NCBI GenBank assembly: GCA_020431405.1
Contig: JAGQIK010000357.1
Coordinates: 1-50,322 of the forward strand
Length of the DNA stretch: 50,322 bases
Direction of reading: 5' to 3'
Source of the DNA: Myxococcales bacterium
GTDB lineage: Bacteria; Myxococcota_A; Polyangia; GCA-2747355
Part shown: positions 40,840 to 49,342 of the stretch, piece after piece
Layout of the letters: every line of letters starts with the position of its first letter
Position numbering within the stretch: position 1 is the first letter of the stretch
Notes under the pieces: model-generated
What the model was told of the DNA's origin: nothing
Seen by the model: the letters and a program-made list of their open reading frames with translations, nothing else
Databases searched by the model: none
Made by a program: the position numbers and the translations under genes

Positions 40840-42389
40840 CGCTGTGGCACCTTGTCGGCAGGGCGCACGTGGTCGCTGTCGTCGAGCGCGCGCCACATGG
40901 CGTTGAGCGCAGTCTTGCGCAGTGACTTGATCTGCTGCACCGATAGCTCGCTGTGCCGCGCCGCCTGGCGCTCCGAGACTTTGCCCGAGGCGACGTCGAA
41001 GACGAGGTTCTGCAGGCCGCGCTGGCCCGAGTAGCGCTCCTTGAGGCTCGGCTCCCAGGGCAGCAGCTTGGTCTTGTCGATGCGCTGCAGCAGCTTGCTC
41101 GAGACCACGTCGCGCGAGACCACCGCGGAGTCGATGTAGCGGCCGAGGTAGTCGTCGTACATGTGCAGCACGCCCTTGTCGCCCATCTTCTCGGTGAGCG
41201 CGCCCTCCACGCGCCACTTGACGACCTTGCCGCCCTTGGCGTCGTAGCCGGTGATCGCGAGCGTGTGGTCGGCGGCGGCGGTGTTGGCGCGCCGCATCTG
41301 CGCCTTGTCGGTGTTGGACTCGCCGACCAGCGGCGAGTAGTCGAAGGCGGCGAGGCTCAAGACGCCCACCGCCTGCTGCGGCGCCTCGCCAGAGACCAGC
41401 TGATAGGCGTTGCGAGCGCTGAGGTCGGTGGTCATCGGCACGGCCTCGCCGACCTTGAGCGACGCCACCACCGCGCGCCGGATCAACGCCAGCGGCACGT
41501 TGTAGTGCACCACGCCGTCGCGCTTGAAGCGGCGATACATCGGCCGGTTGGGATCGTTGGTCAGCACCACACGCTCGGGCTTGCTCGGCTGACCGAGCAC
41601 CTCCTGCGCGTAGCTCTTCGGCGTGTATCGCGTCTCGCCGATGCGAAACGCCTTGGGCGGCTTGCCGAGGGTCTTGTCGAGCAGCGCGTCGACACGCTTC
41701 TTGTAGCGCGCGACGATCTCCGTGCGCTGGGTCTTGGCCGCCGCGCTGTCGGGCTTCTTGTGGTCGTGAACGTGCTCGATGGCCTTGACGAACTCGGCCA
41801 TGGTGGCGTCGAGCTGCGCCTGCAAGTCGTTGCGTTTGCCGCGCGTGATGCGCGCCTCGTAGGCTTCGGGCATCGCGCCCTCGGGAACGATGCCGTGTTT
41901 GTCGATGAGGCTAAGACCCGCGCTCACCGGCGGCGTCTCGGCGAGCTCGCCCTTGGGGAAGGCGACGTTGAAGCGGCGGTGCTCGAGCTTGACGTAGCTG
42001 TTCAGCACCTCGTGCGCGCGCTCGCGCAGGTAGTGATAGACAAGAAACGTCACGCTCGGACGATGCAGCTTCTTGGGGGCACTGCCGGCCTGCGCCTTGG
42101 AGTACACGCTGCGCAGCGCGGCATAGATGAAGTCGTGCTGGCTGCCGTTGGCCGGGCAGACTTCCTTGTCGCGCGGCCGCGCCTCGAAGCCCTTGAGCGC
42201 CACCGAGTAACGGTTGGGTGCGTGCTGGCCGAGGAACGAGGTTCGCAACGCAGCGCGCCGTAGACCCTGGCGCCGTACCGAGACGCGTCCGCGATGCGGC
42301 TGCTCGGCGCGAGCGCTAGGGGCGGCAAACAACAGTACAGCGACGAGCAGCGACGAAGCTGCGCGCCCGCGCGAGCATAGCTTGAGCAC
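40836..42389 (-). CDS. exported bleomycin-hydrolase-like pseudoprotease with HTH-like tail
   Basis: 517 residues if GTG 42389 is used, which begins the signal peptide LKLCSRGRAASSLLVAVLLFAAPSARA; the open frame runs to a TTG at 42473. It aligns with the downstream protein along its length (IDKHGIVPEGAMP, LDKTLGKPPKAF, VLSLAAFDYSPLV, MGDKGVLHMYDDYL). The catalytic Cys is replaced: QHDFIYAA stands where the partner has RCWIFGS, so Asp86 is at the Cys position. His375 (DHTLAITGYD) is kept. Asn is lost (RVEGALTEK, Gly396). It therefore should not be a cysteine protease. LLPWEPS resembles the end of bleomycin hydrolase. A 68-residue HTH-like tail follows (SGQRGLQNLVFDVASGKVS, then ERQAARHSELSVQQIKSLRK). 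Coupled translation suggests a stoichiometric partner of the active enzyme. Confidence 0.83.
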   Translation of the reverse strand: MLKLCSRGRAASSLLVAVLLFAAPSARAEQPHRGRVSVRRQGLRRAALRTSFLGQHAPNRYSVALKGFEARPRDKEVCPANGSQHDFIYAALRSVYSKAQAGSAPKKLHRPSVTFLVYHYLRERAHEVLNSYVKLEHRRFNVAFPKGELAETPPVSAGLSLIDKHGIVPEGAMPEAYEARITRGKRNDLQAQLDATMAEFVKAIEHVHDHKKPDSAAAKTQRTEIVARYKKRVDALLDKTLGKPPKAFRIGETRYTPKSYAQEVLGQPSKPERVVLTNDPNRPMYRRFKRDGVVHYNVPLALIRRAVVASLKVGEAVPMTTDLSARNAYQLVSGEAPQQAVGVLSLAAFDYSPLVGESNTDKAQMRRANTAAADHTLAITGYDAKGGKVVKWRVEGALTEKMGDKGVLHMYDDYLGRYIDSAVVSRDVVSSKLLQRIDKTKLLPWEPSLKERYSGQRGLQNLVFDVASGKVSERQAARHSELSVQQIKSLRKTALNAMWRALDDSDHVRPADKVPQR

Positions 42390-42525
42390 GAAGATCCGAC
42401 TTTGCACCGCGCGTGCCGCGGCGATCTGGCTGGAATCACACGAGAGGCGGCGACCGGATTTCGGGCAGCTCAACCGAGCTAGCCAGCGAATTTCGGACGC
42501 GTCCGCCGCGAGGTGCGGCCGACGG

Positions 42526-43140
42526 TTACTGAAGCGGATACGGCGTGCGGAAGTAGTCCTTGCCGCTCGAGTGGCAGCCGACGCAGGTGCCCGCGCCGGT
42601 GGACGACGCCACGGGCGACGACCCGTCGGTCGTGCTCAGGATCTCGTACCAGTAGATGCCGTTGCCCTGTCCGCCGGCGTCGCTGCTGGCGTCGACCTTG
42701 ACCCACACGGCCCAACCCGAGATGTTGGCGCCGCTGAAAAGCTCTTTGACGCTGGCGGCGCCCACCGCGTGGTCGGTGTTGCCGGAGAGCGAGGTGTTCA
42801 GCGCGTCGTTGATATACGTCTGGACCTGCCCGTGCGGGCCGGTCGACGAGTGCGGCGCGCTCTCCTTGTTGGTCCACGACTTGTAGCTGCCGCCTTGCAG
42901 CCAGGTGAAGAGCTTGTCCTTGTCGGTGGGCACGCCGCTGGCGCCGCCGCTGTCACCGCCGCCGCCGGTGTCGCCGCCGCCGCCGGTGTCGCTGCCGCCG
43001 CCCGTGTCGCTGCCGGCGCCCGTGTCGGCCTTGCCCGCGTCGGGCTTGGCTCCGCTGTCGTCACTGCACGCGGCAGCGCCCAAAGTCAACGCGCCGATCG
43101 CGGCCAGTCGAACAGTCCATCTGAACATCGAAGAGATCAT
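42526..43140 (-). CDS. cytochrome P460-like lipoprotein with one haem c site
   Basis: 204 residues from ATG 43140, with AAGGAG about 10 nt upstream. The signal peptide has a lipobox (LTLGAAAC, Cys25), then Gly/Asp/Thr/Ser repeats (DTGGGSDTGGGGDTGGG). The domain from about 70 onward includes WLQGGSYKSWTNKE, WAVWVKVDAS and GNGIYWYEIL, and ends with the haem site CVGCHSSG (186-193) near the C-terminus. This order fits the cytochrome P460-type fold. P460 proteins bind a modified haem and some oxidise hydroxylamine; the activity here is unknown. It is the last gene of the minus-strand cluster beginning at 46282. Confidence 0.73.
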   Translation of the reverse strand: MISSMFRWTVRLAAIGALTLGAAACSDDSGAKPDAGKADTGAGSDTGGGSDTGGGGDTGGGGDSGGASGVPTDKDKLFTWLQGGSYKSWTNKESAPHSSTGPHGQVQTYINDALNTSLSGNTDHAVGAASVKELFSGANISGWAVWVKVDASSDAGGQGNGIYWYEILSTTDGSSPVASSTGAGTCVGCHSSGKDYFRTPYPLQ

Positions 43141-43173
43141 CTAAGCGTTGCTCCTTGCAGGTTCCCAGGGGCG

Positions 43174-44235
43174 TCACGATACCACCGGCGGATAGCTGCG
43201 GCGCGCGCGATAGCGCGTGACCACCGGGCAGCGCTCGCAGACCACGCCCCCTTCGGGACGCGGCGCTTGCTGCTGCGGCGAGAACAGCGAGCGCGCGTAG
43301 CGATAGCGCGCCCCGTTCCAGATCGCCTCGAGGGACTCGGCGCGCAGGTCGCCGATGTCGCTCTCGGCGCGGCTGACGTAGCAGCAGGGCGCGACCTTGA
43401 GATCGGCGTGCACCACGGGGCGCCACCACAGGTGTGGGCAGCGCAGGCGATCACCAAACGCGAGCTCTGGCGGCGGGCGTTCGAGCCGCGTCGCGTCGTG
43501 CCACGCTTCGGGCGGCTCGTAGTTGGGCCCGTGCAGGTAGTCGACCGTGGCTGCCACGTCGATGGGTTTGGAGAAAAACGTCACACCGAGCCGCTCGCAG
43601 TAGGCGCGCGCCAGCGCCAGCTCGTGCGAGTTGTGGCGCGTGACCAGGTATTGCCACGTGACGTGCGGTCGCTCGCGCCGCAGCTCGCGGCGCAGCGCGA
43701 TCACGCGCTCGGTGTTGCGTTTGACCAGCGCGATGTCGCCCCGCACCCGATAGTGCTCGTAGACCGGCTGCGTGAAGCCATCCGCCGACACCGACAGGTA
43801 GTCGAGCCCCGAGAGCACGAGCTCGCGCAGCGCGTCGTCGGACAGCTCGAGGCTGAAGTTGCTGTGCAGGTTGACGCTGATGCCGCTTTCGGCGGCGAGG
43901 CGGATCATCTGCGTCGCAGACTTGTTGAGCAGCGGCTCGCCCCAGTCGAAGAGGTTGACCTGCAAGAGGCCCGGCGCTGAATCGAGCACGCGCCGAAACT
44001 CGTCGACCGTCATCATGCGGCCGCTGCGACCCATCTCGTCGCGGCCGCGCACGCACAGCGGGCAGCGCAGGTTGCAGTGGCTGCACACGTCGATGACCAG
44101 CGTGGTGGGCAACGGCAGCCGCGCATCGCGGCGCGGCCAGATGAAGTCGAGCGCCAGACGCAAGGCCCGCGGCGACAGTGCGCGCGCGACCTTGCGCAGG
44201 TCGTAGTGACGAAAGAAGCGCGGCAGCAGGCTCAT
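43174..44235 (-). CDS. radical SAM enzyme with SPASM-like C-terminus
   Basis: 353 residues from ATG 44235, overlapping the DUF354 stop as ATGA. The [4Fe-4S]-SAM motif is CNLRCPLC (Cys54, Cys58, Cys61) in VIDVCSHCNLRCPLCVRG, followed by VNLFDWGEPLLNK (the SAM-binding GEP). At the C-terminus CPHLWWRPVV, APCCYVS and CERCPVV supply further Cys for auxiliary clusters, as in SPASM/twitch proteins. Relatives act on peptides, sugars or lipid-linked substrates. Its place after a glycosyltransferase-like gene suggests surface-glycan or lipid modification, but the substrate is unknown. Confidence 0.86.
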   Translation of the reverse strand: MSLLPRFFRHYDLRKVARALSPRALRLALDFIWPRRDARLPLPTTLVIDVCSHCNLRCPLCVRGRDEMGRSGRMMTVDEFRRVLDSAPGLLQVNLFDWGEPLLNKSATQMIRLAAESGISVNLHSNFSLELSDDALRELVLSGLDYLSVSADGFTQPVYEHYRVRGDIALVKRNTERVIALRRELRRERPHVTWQYLVTRHNSHELALARAYCERLGVTFFSKPIDVAATVDYLHGPNYEPPEAWHDATRLERPPPELAFGDRLRCPHLWWRPVVHADLKVAPCCYVSRAESDIGDLRAESLEAIWNGARYRYARSLFSPQQQAPRPEGGVVCERCPVVTRYRARRSYPPVVS

Positions 44236-45320
44236 CGCTGCGCCGTCGACCCGCTGCGCTCGGCCACGTGCTGCTCGACGAAGTCGCGCGCGAATGACGC
44301 CACGTCGATGACGTCCTCGAGCATGCGCGCCCGCGAGGCGCGCCACTCGGCACGCACCGCCTCGCGCTCGAGCTCGAGGCGATAGAGCATGTCCGCGACG
44401 AGCGGCAGCGCTTCTTGGTAGTTGCGCGCGCTGGTGCAAAGCGCGTAGCGGTCGCGCTGCTCGTCGAGATAGCAGCGCGAGGTGGGATTGATGAAGATCG
44501 TCGGCACGCCGAGCACCGCCGCCTCGGATGCCACCGTCGCGCCCTCGCTCACGCAAAGCTCCGCGGCGGCGATCAGGTGATGCAGCCGCTCCACCGGCCC
44601 CTTGTAGCAGAGCGCGCGCAGCGCTTCGTCCGGCTCGCCTTCGAACGAGATCACCACGTCGCACACGTTCCGCAGCCGCCGCACGAGGTCGCGCCGCTCG
44701 TCTTCGCCCAGCCCGCGCAGCAGCATGTCGTGCGAGGTGTTGAAGTCCGAAAAACGCACCACGCACAGCGGCCGCCGCCCGTCGAGGCCAGCCTCGGCGA
44801 GCGCGCGCTCGGGGCGCGCTGAAAAGCGCCGCGGGTGCAGATAGGCCAGCTCGTGGTAGCCGTCGTAACGCACGTGCTTCTTGCCCTCGTCGAGCCGATA
44901 GCAGCGCGGTGTGACCACCGCGGTGGCGAACGGATGCGCGATGCGGTGCGCGAAGCGTTGAAACTCCGAGTCGGTGAAGACGACGTTGGGTTTGCGCAGC
45001 AGCCACGCTGTCTGGGCGTAGACGCCAAAGAGGCTGACCACCGCGTCGGCGTGCCGCGTCAGCATCGCGCGCGTCACGGCCGTATGGCGCCGCGCCGCCT
45101 CCAACAGCGGCAGCCGATTCGAGCGCGCGATGCGGCTAGCCGTGCGCACCTGAAAGCTCGCGCCGTCGGGCGGCGGATAGAGCGCCTCCACCAGCTGCTT
45201 CATCGGGCCGCGGTCGCGGTTGATCAACGTCACCTGGTGGCCGTGCACCAGCCACTCGGCCACCGGGTGCTGAAAGAAGAGCGGATCGCCCGGGTGGTGC
45301 AGCTCGACGATGATGTTCAC
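44232..45320 (-). CDS. DUF354 family protein, glycosyltransferase-like
   Basis: 362 residues from GTG 45320, overlapping the upstream stop as GTGA. The sequence NIIVELHHPGDPLFFQHPVAEWL is the hallmark start of DUF354. It has a Rossmann-like C-terminal half with ELCVSEGATVASEAAVLGVPTIFINP, the donor-binding region of GT-B enzymes such as the UDP-GlcNAc epimerase/MurG type. DUF354 genes are often found in polysaccharide clusters of bacteria and archaea; no reaction is established. It sits between a membrane flippase-like gene and a radical SAM gene. Confidence 0.82.
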   Translation of the reverse strand: MNIIVELHHPGDPLFFQHPVAEWLVHGHQVTLINRDRGPMKQLVEALYPPPDGASFQVRTASRIARSNRLPLLEAARRHTAVTRAMLTRHADAVVSLFGVYAQTAWLLRKPNVVFTDSEFQRFAHRIAHPFATAVVTPRCYRLDEGKKHVRYDGYHELAYLHPRRFSARPERALAEAGLDGRRPLCVVRFSDFNTSHDMLLRGLGEDERRDLVRRLRNVCDVVISFEGEPDEALRALCYKGPVERLHHLIAAAELCVSEGATVASEAAVLGVPTIFINPTSRCYLDEQRDRYALCTSARNYQEALPLVADMLYRLELEREAVRAEWRASRARMLEDVIDVASFARDFVEQHVAERSGSTAQR

Positions 45321-46282
45321 GCCGGCTTCTCCCCGCCGCCGCGCCCCAACGGCAGCACCAGCGCGCCGCCGCAGAGCGCCGCCAGCGCGCCGGCCACGCG
45401 AAACAGCGCCGCGGTCAACAAACACAGCATCAGCGACAGCCGCGCGCTGCCTCCGACGGCGCCGACGAGCCACTCGTAGCTGCCGAAGTTGCCCGGCGTG
45501 AACGCCACCAGGTAGCCGATGCTGGTGATCGCCTGCACGGCGCCGCCGAGCACCCATGCCTTGGCCCACGAGCGCGCGCCCGCCGCGCCGCCGCCGGCGA
45601 GCGCCGCGAAGATCACGCCGAAGGAGGCGAAGCCGCCCGCGCCGTAGAGCAGGCTCGCGACGAGCACGCCCAACAGCACGCGCCCCGATCCGACGAGCTG
45701 CGCGAAGCTCTCGCCGAAGGTCGCGAGCCGCGCGACGCGCCGCGAGATCGCTGCCGCCAGACGCGGCCCGGCGACCAGCGCCGCGACGCCTGCAGCGCTG
45801 ACAAGCGCCGCGCCGACCCACAGCGACCGCACACCTGCGCGGCCGTCCGCGGCGAGCCACATCACGGCGCCTACGGCGAAGGCGCCGCTGGTGGCGAGGC
45901 TCGCCGCGACCCACGTCGCGCTCGCGCCGAGCACCTGCCCGGGCGCCACGTCATGGCGCCGCTTGAGATAGACCATACGCACGGCGATGGCGCCGAAACC
46001 CGGCAGCACCTGCTTGGCGAAGAACCCACCGCTGGAGACGAGGCACAGCTCGGCAAAGCCGAGCCGCGGCGCGAAGCGGCGCAGCGCCAGCAGCAGCGCC
46101 CCGTTATGGGCGAAGTACGCGACCACGCGCGCGCCGACCGCGGCGAGCCCGACGCCCCACGAGAGCGACGCCAGGCGCGCCAGCTGGTCGCGATGAAAGT
46201 AGCCGTAGGCCAGCGCAGCGAAGACAAACGCGCCGGAGACGAGCACGGCGAGCGCTTTCCGCCTACGGTCGTTTGTTGTCAC
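45317..46282 (-). CDS. YbhN/LPG-synthase-like integral membrane protein
   Basis: 321 residues from GTG 46282, 7 nt after TAGTGT; GTG 46288 is the alternative. At least six hydrophobic helices are visible (KALAVLVSGAFVFAALAYGY, WGVGLAAVGARVVAYFAHNG, ATWVAASLATSGAFAVGAVMW, LLGVLVASLLYGAGGFASFG and so on). The pattern FAKQVLPGFGAIAVRMVYLKRR matches the flippase domain of MprF/lysylphosphatidylglycerol synthase and the YbhN family. It lacks the aminoacyl-transferase domain, so a lipid- or polyprenyl-linked-sugar transport role is likely. It is the first gene of the minus-strand operon. Confidence 0.8.
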   Translation of the reverse strand: MTTNDRRRKALAVLVSGAFVFAALAYGYFHRDQLARLASLSWGVGLAAVGARVVAYFAHNGALLLALRRFAPRLGFAELCLVSSGGFFAKQVLPGFGAIAVRMVYLKRRHDVAPGQVLGASATWVAASLATSGAFAVGAVMWLAADGRAGVRSLWVGAALVSAAGVAALVAGPRLAAAISRRVARLATFGESFAQLVGSGRVLLGVLVASLLYGAGGFASFGVIFAALAGGGAAGARSWAKAWVLGGAVQAITSIGYLVAFTPGNFGSYEWLVGAVGGSARLSLMLCLLTAALFRVAGALAALCGGALVLPLGRGGGEKPA

Positions 46283-46288
46283 ATCCAC

Positions 46289-46294
46289 TACACT
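46289..46294 (+). promoter_or_regulatory. -10-like TACACT, 7 nt before GTG (plus strand)
   Basis: TACACT, then seven bases, then GTG at 46302. It overlaps the minus-strand hexamer of the divergent gene by five bases. Confidence 0.5.
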
Positions 46295-46295
46295 A
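46290..46295 (-). promoter_or_regulatory. -10-like TAGTGT, 7 nt before GTG (minus strand)
   Basis: Minus-strand TAGTGT, then seven bases, then GTG at 46282. It shares bases with the plus-strand TACACT, so the two polymerases would compete for the same site. Confidence 0.4.
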
Positions 46296-46301
46296 CTGGC
46301 T

Positions 46302-47555
46302 GTGAAGCTGCGGGACTACATTACGACCGTGCTGCCGCGCGCGGCGAGCTACGAGCTGGCGCGCCGCGGGGTGGCGCCGGCGCCGCGCCCGCTGACGCTC
46401 ACGTTCTCGGTCACCGCCGCCTGCCAGTCGCGCTGTCTGACCTGCAACATCGGCAACGTCTATCTCGACAACCCTGCGCTGGCGCGCCAGAACCTCTCGT
46501 TGGCCGAGATCGAGCAGGTGTTCCGCTCGATGGGGCGCACCTACTTCTTCAACATCTCGGGCGGCGAGCCGTTCATGCGCGGCGACATCGCCGAGATCGT
46601 CCGCCTCGCCTGCCTACACCTGCGACCGAGCCTGATCCACATCCCGACCAACGCCCTCGCCCCGCGTTACATCGAGCGCGCCGCGCGAGAGATGCTGGCG
46701 CACATGGACGCGCTGCTGCCCGCGGCGGTGCCGCTCACGATCAAACCGTCGGTGGACGGCATCGGCGCCGAGCACGATCGCGTGCGCGGCGCGCCGGGCA
46801 ACTTCCGCAAGCTCGAGCAGACCATCGATCTCCTGCTCGCATTGCGCCGCGAGAACCCGCGCCTGCACGTCGACCTCGGCACCGTGATCTCCAACTTCAA
46901 CCTCGAGCACCTCGACGCCATCGAAGACTGGGTGCACGCGCGCGGCGTCGAGTCCTACCGCCACGAGATCGCCGAGCAGCGCGCCGAGTTTCACAACATC
47001 GGCGATCCGATCACGCCGGCGCCGGCGGTCTATCGACGCCTTACCGAGCGCTTCGCGGCCAAGATCCGCGAGAACATCGCCAGCAAGGCCCCGCTGACGC
47101 GCATGACCGAGGCCGTGCGCCTGGTCTACTACCAGGTGGCCTGCGAGATCCTCGAGCAGCGCCGCCAGGTCACGCCCTGCTACGGTGGGCTGTCCAACAT
47201 CCACATGAACTTCGACGGCGAGATCTGGCCCTGCTGCGTGCTGGGCGGCGAACAGGCGCTCGGACGCGCGCGCGAGTGGGGCTACAACATCCCGGCCCTG
47301 CTGCGCTCGGCGCAGTCGCGACGCGCGCGCGCCTACATCGCCGCTGGCAACTGTGCCTGTCCGCTGGCCAACCAGTGGCTCTCGAACATGCTGCTGACAC
47401 CGCGACACATGCTCTCGGTCGCGCGAAACTACCTCGAGCTCGAGCTGAGCGCGCGCCGCTACCGCCGCGGCCGCGGAGAAGTGCTTGGCGAACGACCGCA
47501 CCGCGGCCAGGAAGACGAAAACGAGACGCGATGGCAGACCCCAGCAAGAAACTGA
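46302..47555 (+). CDS. radical SAM enzyme with SPASM-like C-terminus
   Basis: 417 residues from GTG 46302. The SAM motif is CQSRCLTC (Cys41, Cys45, Cys48) in SVTAACQSRCLTCNIGN, with NISGGEPFMRGDI next. HMNFDGEIWPCCVLGGEQAL and GNCACPLANQWLS supply C-terminal Cys as in SPASM proteins, and CYGGLSNI precedes them. It is divergent from the cluster with the other radical SAM gene and probably belongs to the same pathway. Its last 25 bases overlap the next gene; the tail beyond about residue 380 is Arg-rich and may be unstructured. Confidence 0.86.
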   Translation: MKLRDYITTVLPRAASYELARRGVAPAPRPLTLTFSVTAACQSRCLTCNIGNVYLDNPALARQNLSLAEIEQVFRSMGRTYFFNISGGEPFMRGDIAEIVRLACLHLRPSLIHIPTNALAPRYIERAAREMLAHMDALLPAAVPLTIKPSVDGIGAEHDRVRGAPGNFRKLEQTIDLLLALRRENPRLHVDLGTVISNFNLEHLDAIEDWVHARGVESYRHEIAEQRAEFHNIGDPITPAPAVYRRLTERFAAKIRENIASKAPLTRMTEAVRLVYYQVACEILEQRRQVTPCYGGLSNIHMNFDGEIWPCCVLGGEQALGRAREWGYNIPALLRSAQSRRARAYIAAGNCACPLANQWLSNMLLTPRHMLSVARNYLELELSARRYRRGRGEVLGERPHRGQEDENETRWQTPARN

Positions 47556-49342
47556 TCGACAAGGCGCGCGCCGCGCTGGGCAAGGGCAAATACAAGGACG
47601 CGGCCAAGCTCTACGGCCGTCTCTCCGAGCTCGATGGCGACAGCGCGCGCTGGCCGCACAAGGCGGCCGAGGCGCTGCATCGCGCGGGCGACGCTGCGGG
47701 CGCGATCCAGCGCTTCGAGCAGGCCATCGAGCGTTACGCCGCCAGCGGCCACCTGCTCAAGGCGATCGCGCTGTGCAAGATGATCCTCACCATCGACCCC
47801 GACCGCGTTAGCGCGCGCGACATGCTCGGCGACCTCTACGCGCGTCGCAACGTCGACGCCACGGCGCTCAAGAACGCCGCGATCCGCGTCGGCGGCAAGC
47901 CGCGCCAGGCGGCAACGGGCGTGCACGAGGCGGTCAAGGTGCAGCCGCCGCCAAAACAGCGCGCGCGCAAGGTCGGCGTCGACGCGGTGGCCGCGGCGCT
48001 GCGTGCAGCGCAAGCCGACGTCGAGGTGGAGCGCGCCGCCGAACGCGCCGCCGAGGCGCTGATCGAAAAACGCGAGGAGCGCGCTGACGCCATCGCCGCC
48101 GCCGAGGCCGAGATCGAGGCGCTGCGCCTGGCGCGCGAGCGGGAAGCCGAGATGCGCGCCGAGCGGGCGCGCGCGATGGCCGCCGCCCAGGCCGAGATCG
48201 AAGCCCTGCGCGGCAACGCGCGCGCGCGGCGCAGCAAGCGCCCGACCCTCGCACCGGGCGACTCGCTCGACGCCGTGCAGCTGTCGCAGGTGGTGCCGCA
48301 GGCACGCGAGCATCGCAGCGAAACGGGCAACCAGGCGGTGATCGGCACCGGGTCGTTGTTCGAGATCCCGCTCGACGACGAGATGCTCGACGAGCTGTTG
48401 GTGCACGACGACGAAGACGTGATCGAGCTCGAGGGCGAAGGCGACGTGCTCGAGCTCGATGACCTCGCGCTCGAAGTGCTCGCCGATGGCGGCTCGCCGG
48501 CTCCCCCCGCCGAGGAGGACGATCTCGCAGTACGCCACATCCTCGATACGCTGCCGCCCACGCCGCTGTTTTCGTCGCTCGACGGCGACGCGCTCAAGGC
48601 GCTGATCGAACGCGTGGAGGTAGCGCTCGTCGACGAAGGCCAAGACATCATCGTCGAGGGCGACGCTGGCGACGCGCTGTTTGTCGTCGTCGAGGGCGAG
48701 GTGCGCTTGTCGCGCGAGGGCGCGGAGCTCGGCCGGTTGGGCGAGTCGGCGTTTTTTGGCGAGGTCGCGCTGCTCACCGAGGTCGAGCACACCGCCACCG
48801 CGACGGCCGCGACAGAGTGCACGCTGCTTCGCATCTCGCGCGAGGTGGTCAGCGATCTGATCGAGGACTATCCCGACGTGCTCAAGACGCTGCTGCGTTT
48901 TCTGCGCCAGCGGCTGCTCGGCGTGCTCGTCTCGACATCGAAGATCTTCGCGCCCTTCGCCGACGACGAGCGCGAGGCGCTCAGCGAGCGCTTCACCTTC
49001 TACGAGGCAGAGCCCAACTGCACGGTGCTGCAGCGCGGGCTGCCCGCCGACGCGCTCTACGTGCTGCTCAGCGGACGCGCGATGCTCGCCGCCGACGGGC
49101 AGGCGCCGGCGTCGCTCAAGATGGGCGACATCTTCGGCGCCGCGTCGCTGCTCTCCAACGCCCCCTGCGACGCCAGCGTGCGCACGCGCAGCAAGTGCTG
49201 GCTGCTGCGCCTCGAGCGCAGCACCTTCCGCGAGATCATCATGACGCACCCGCAGGTGCTCGAAGCGCTCTCGGACAGCATCGCCGCCGGCTACACCGCC
49301 GAGGCCTCGGAGCTCGAAACGATCTCGCTCGAGCTCTTTTGA
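47531..49342 (+). CDS. TPR / coiled-coil / double cyclic-nucleotide-binding protein
   Basis: 603 residues from ATG 47531, overlapping the radical SAM gene by 25 bases. The N-terminal part (about 1-120) has TPR-like helices (GKYKDAAKLYGRLSELDGD, GDAAGAIQRFEQAIERYAA). A Glu/Ala/Arg coiled coil follows (about 160-240), then an acidic linker (DDEDVIELEGEGDVLELDD). Two cNMP-binding folds come next: about 340-460 (IIVEGDAGDALFVVVEGEVRLS, GESAFFGEVALLTEVEHTATATA) and about 470-595 (TVLQRGLPADALYVLLSGRAML, MGDIFGAASLLSNAP). In the first, FFGEVALL with a following TATATA is close to the phosphate-binding cassette but lacks its Arg, and the second lacks it also, so nucleotide binding is uncertain. No enzymatic or DNA-binding domain is seen. 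Confidence 0.82.
   Translation: MADPSKKLIDKARAALGKGKYKDAAKLYGRLSELDGDSARWPHKAAEALHRAGDAAGAIQRFEQAIERYAASGHLLKAIALCKMILTIDPDRVSARDMLGDLYARRNVDATALKNAAIRVGGKPRQAATGVHEAVKVQPPPKQRARKVGVDAVAAALRAAQADVEVERAAERAAEALIEKREERADAIAAAEAEIEALRLAREREAEMRAERARAMAAAQAEIEALRGNARARRSKRPTLAPGDSLDAVQLSQVVPQAREHRSETGNQAVIGTGSLFEIPLDDEMLDELLVHDDEDVIELEGEGDVLELDDLALEVLADGGSPAPPAEEDDLAVRHILDTLPPTPLFSSLDGDALKALIERVEVALVDEGQDIIVEGDAGDALFVVVEGEVRLSREGAELGRLGESAFFGEVALLTEVEHTATATAATECTLLRISREVVSDLIEDYPDVLKTLLRFLRQRLLGVLVSTSKIFAPFADDEREALSERFTFYEAEPNCTVLQRGLPADALYVLLSGRAMLAADGQAPASLKMGDIFGAASLLSNAPCDASVRTRSKCWLLRLERSTFREIIMTHPQVLEALSDSIAAGYTAEASELETISLELF

Noticed and set aside
46302-47555. A ribosomally made and modified peptide cluster around the radical SAM genes
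   Set aside because: I looked for a short precursor peptide near both radical SAM genes and found none; the gaps are under 50 bp.
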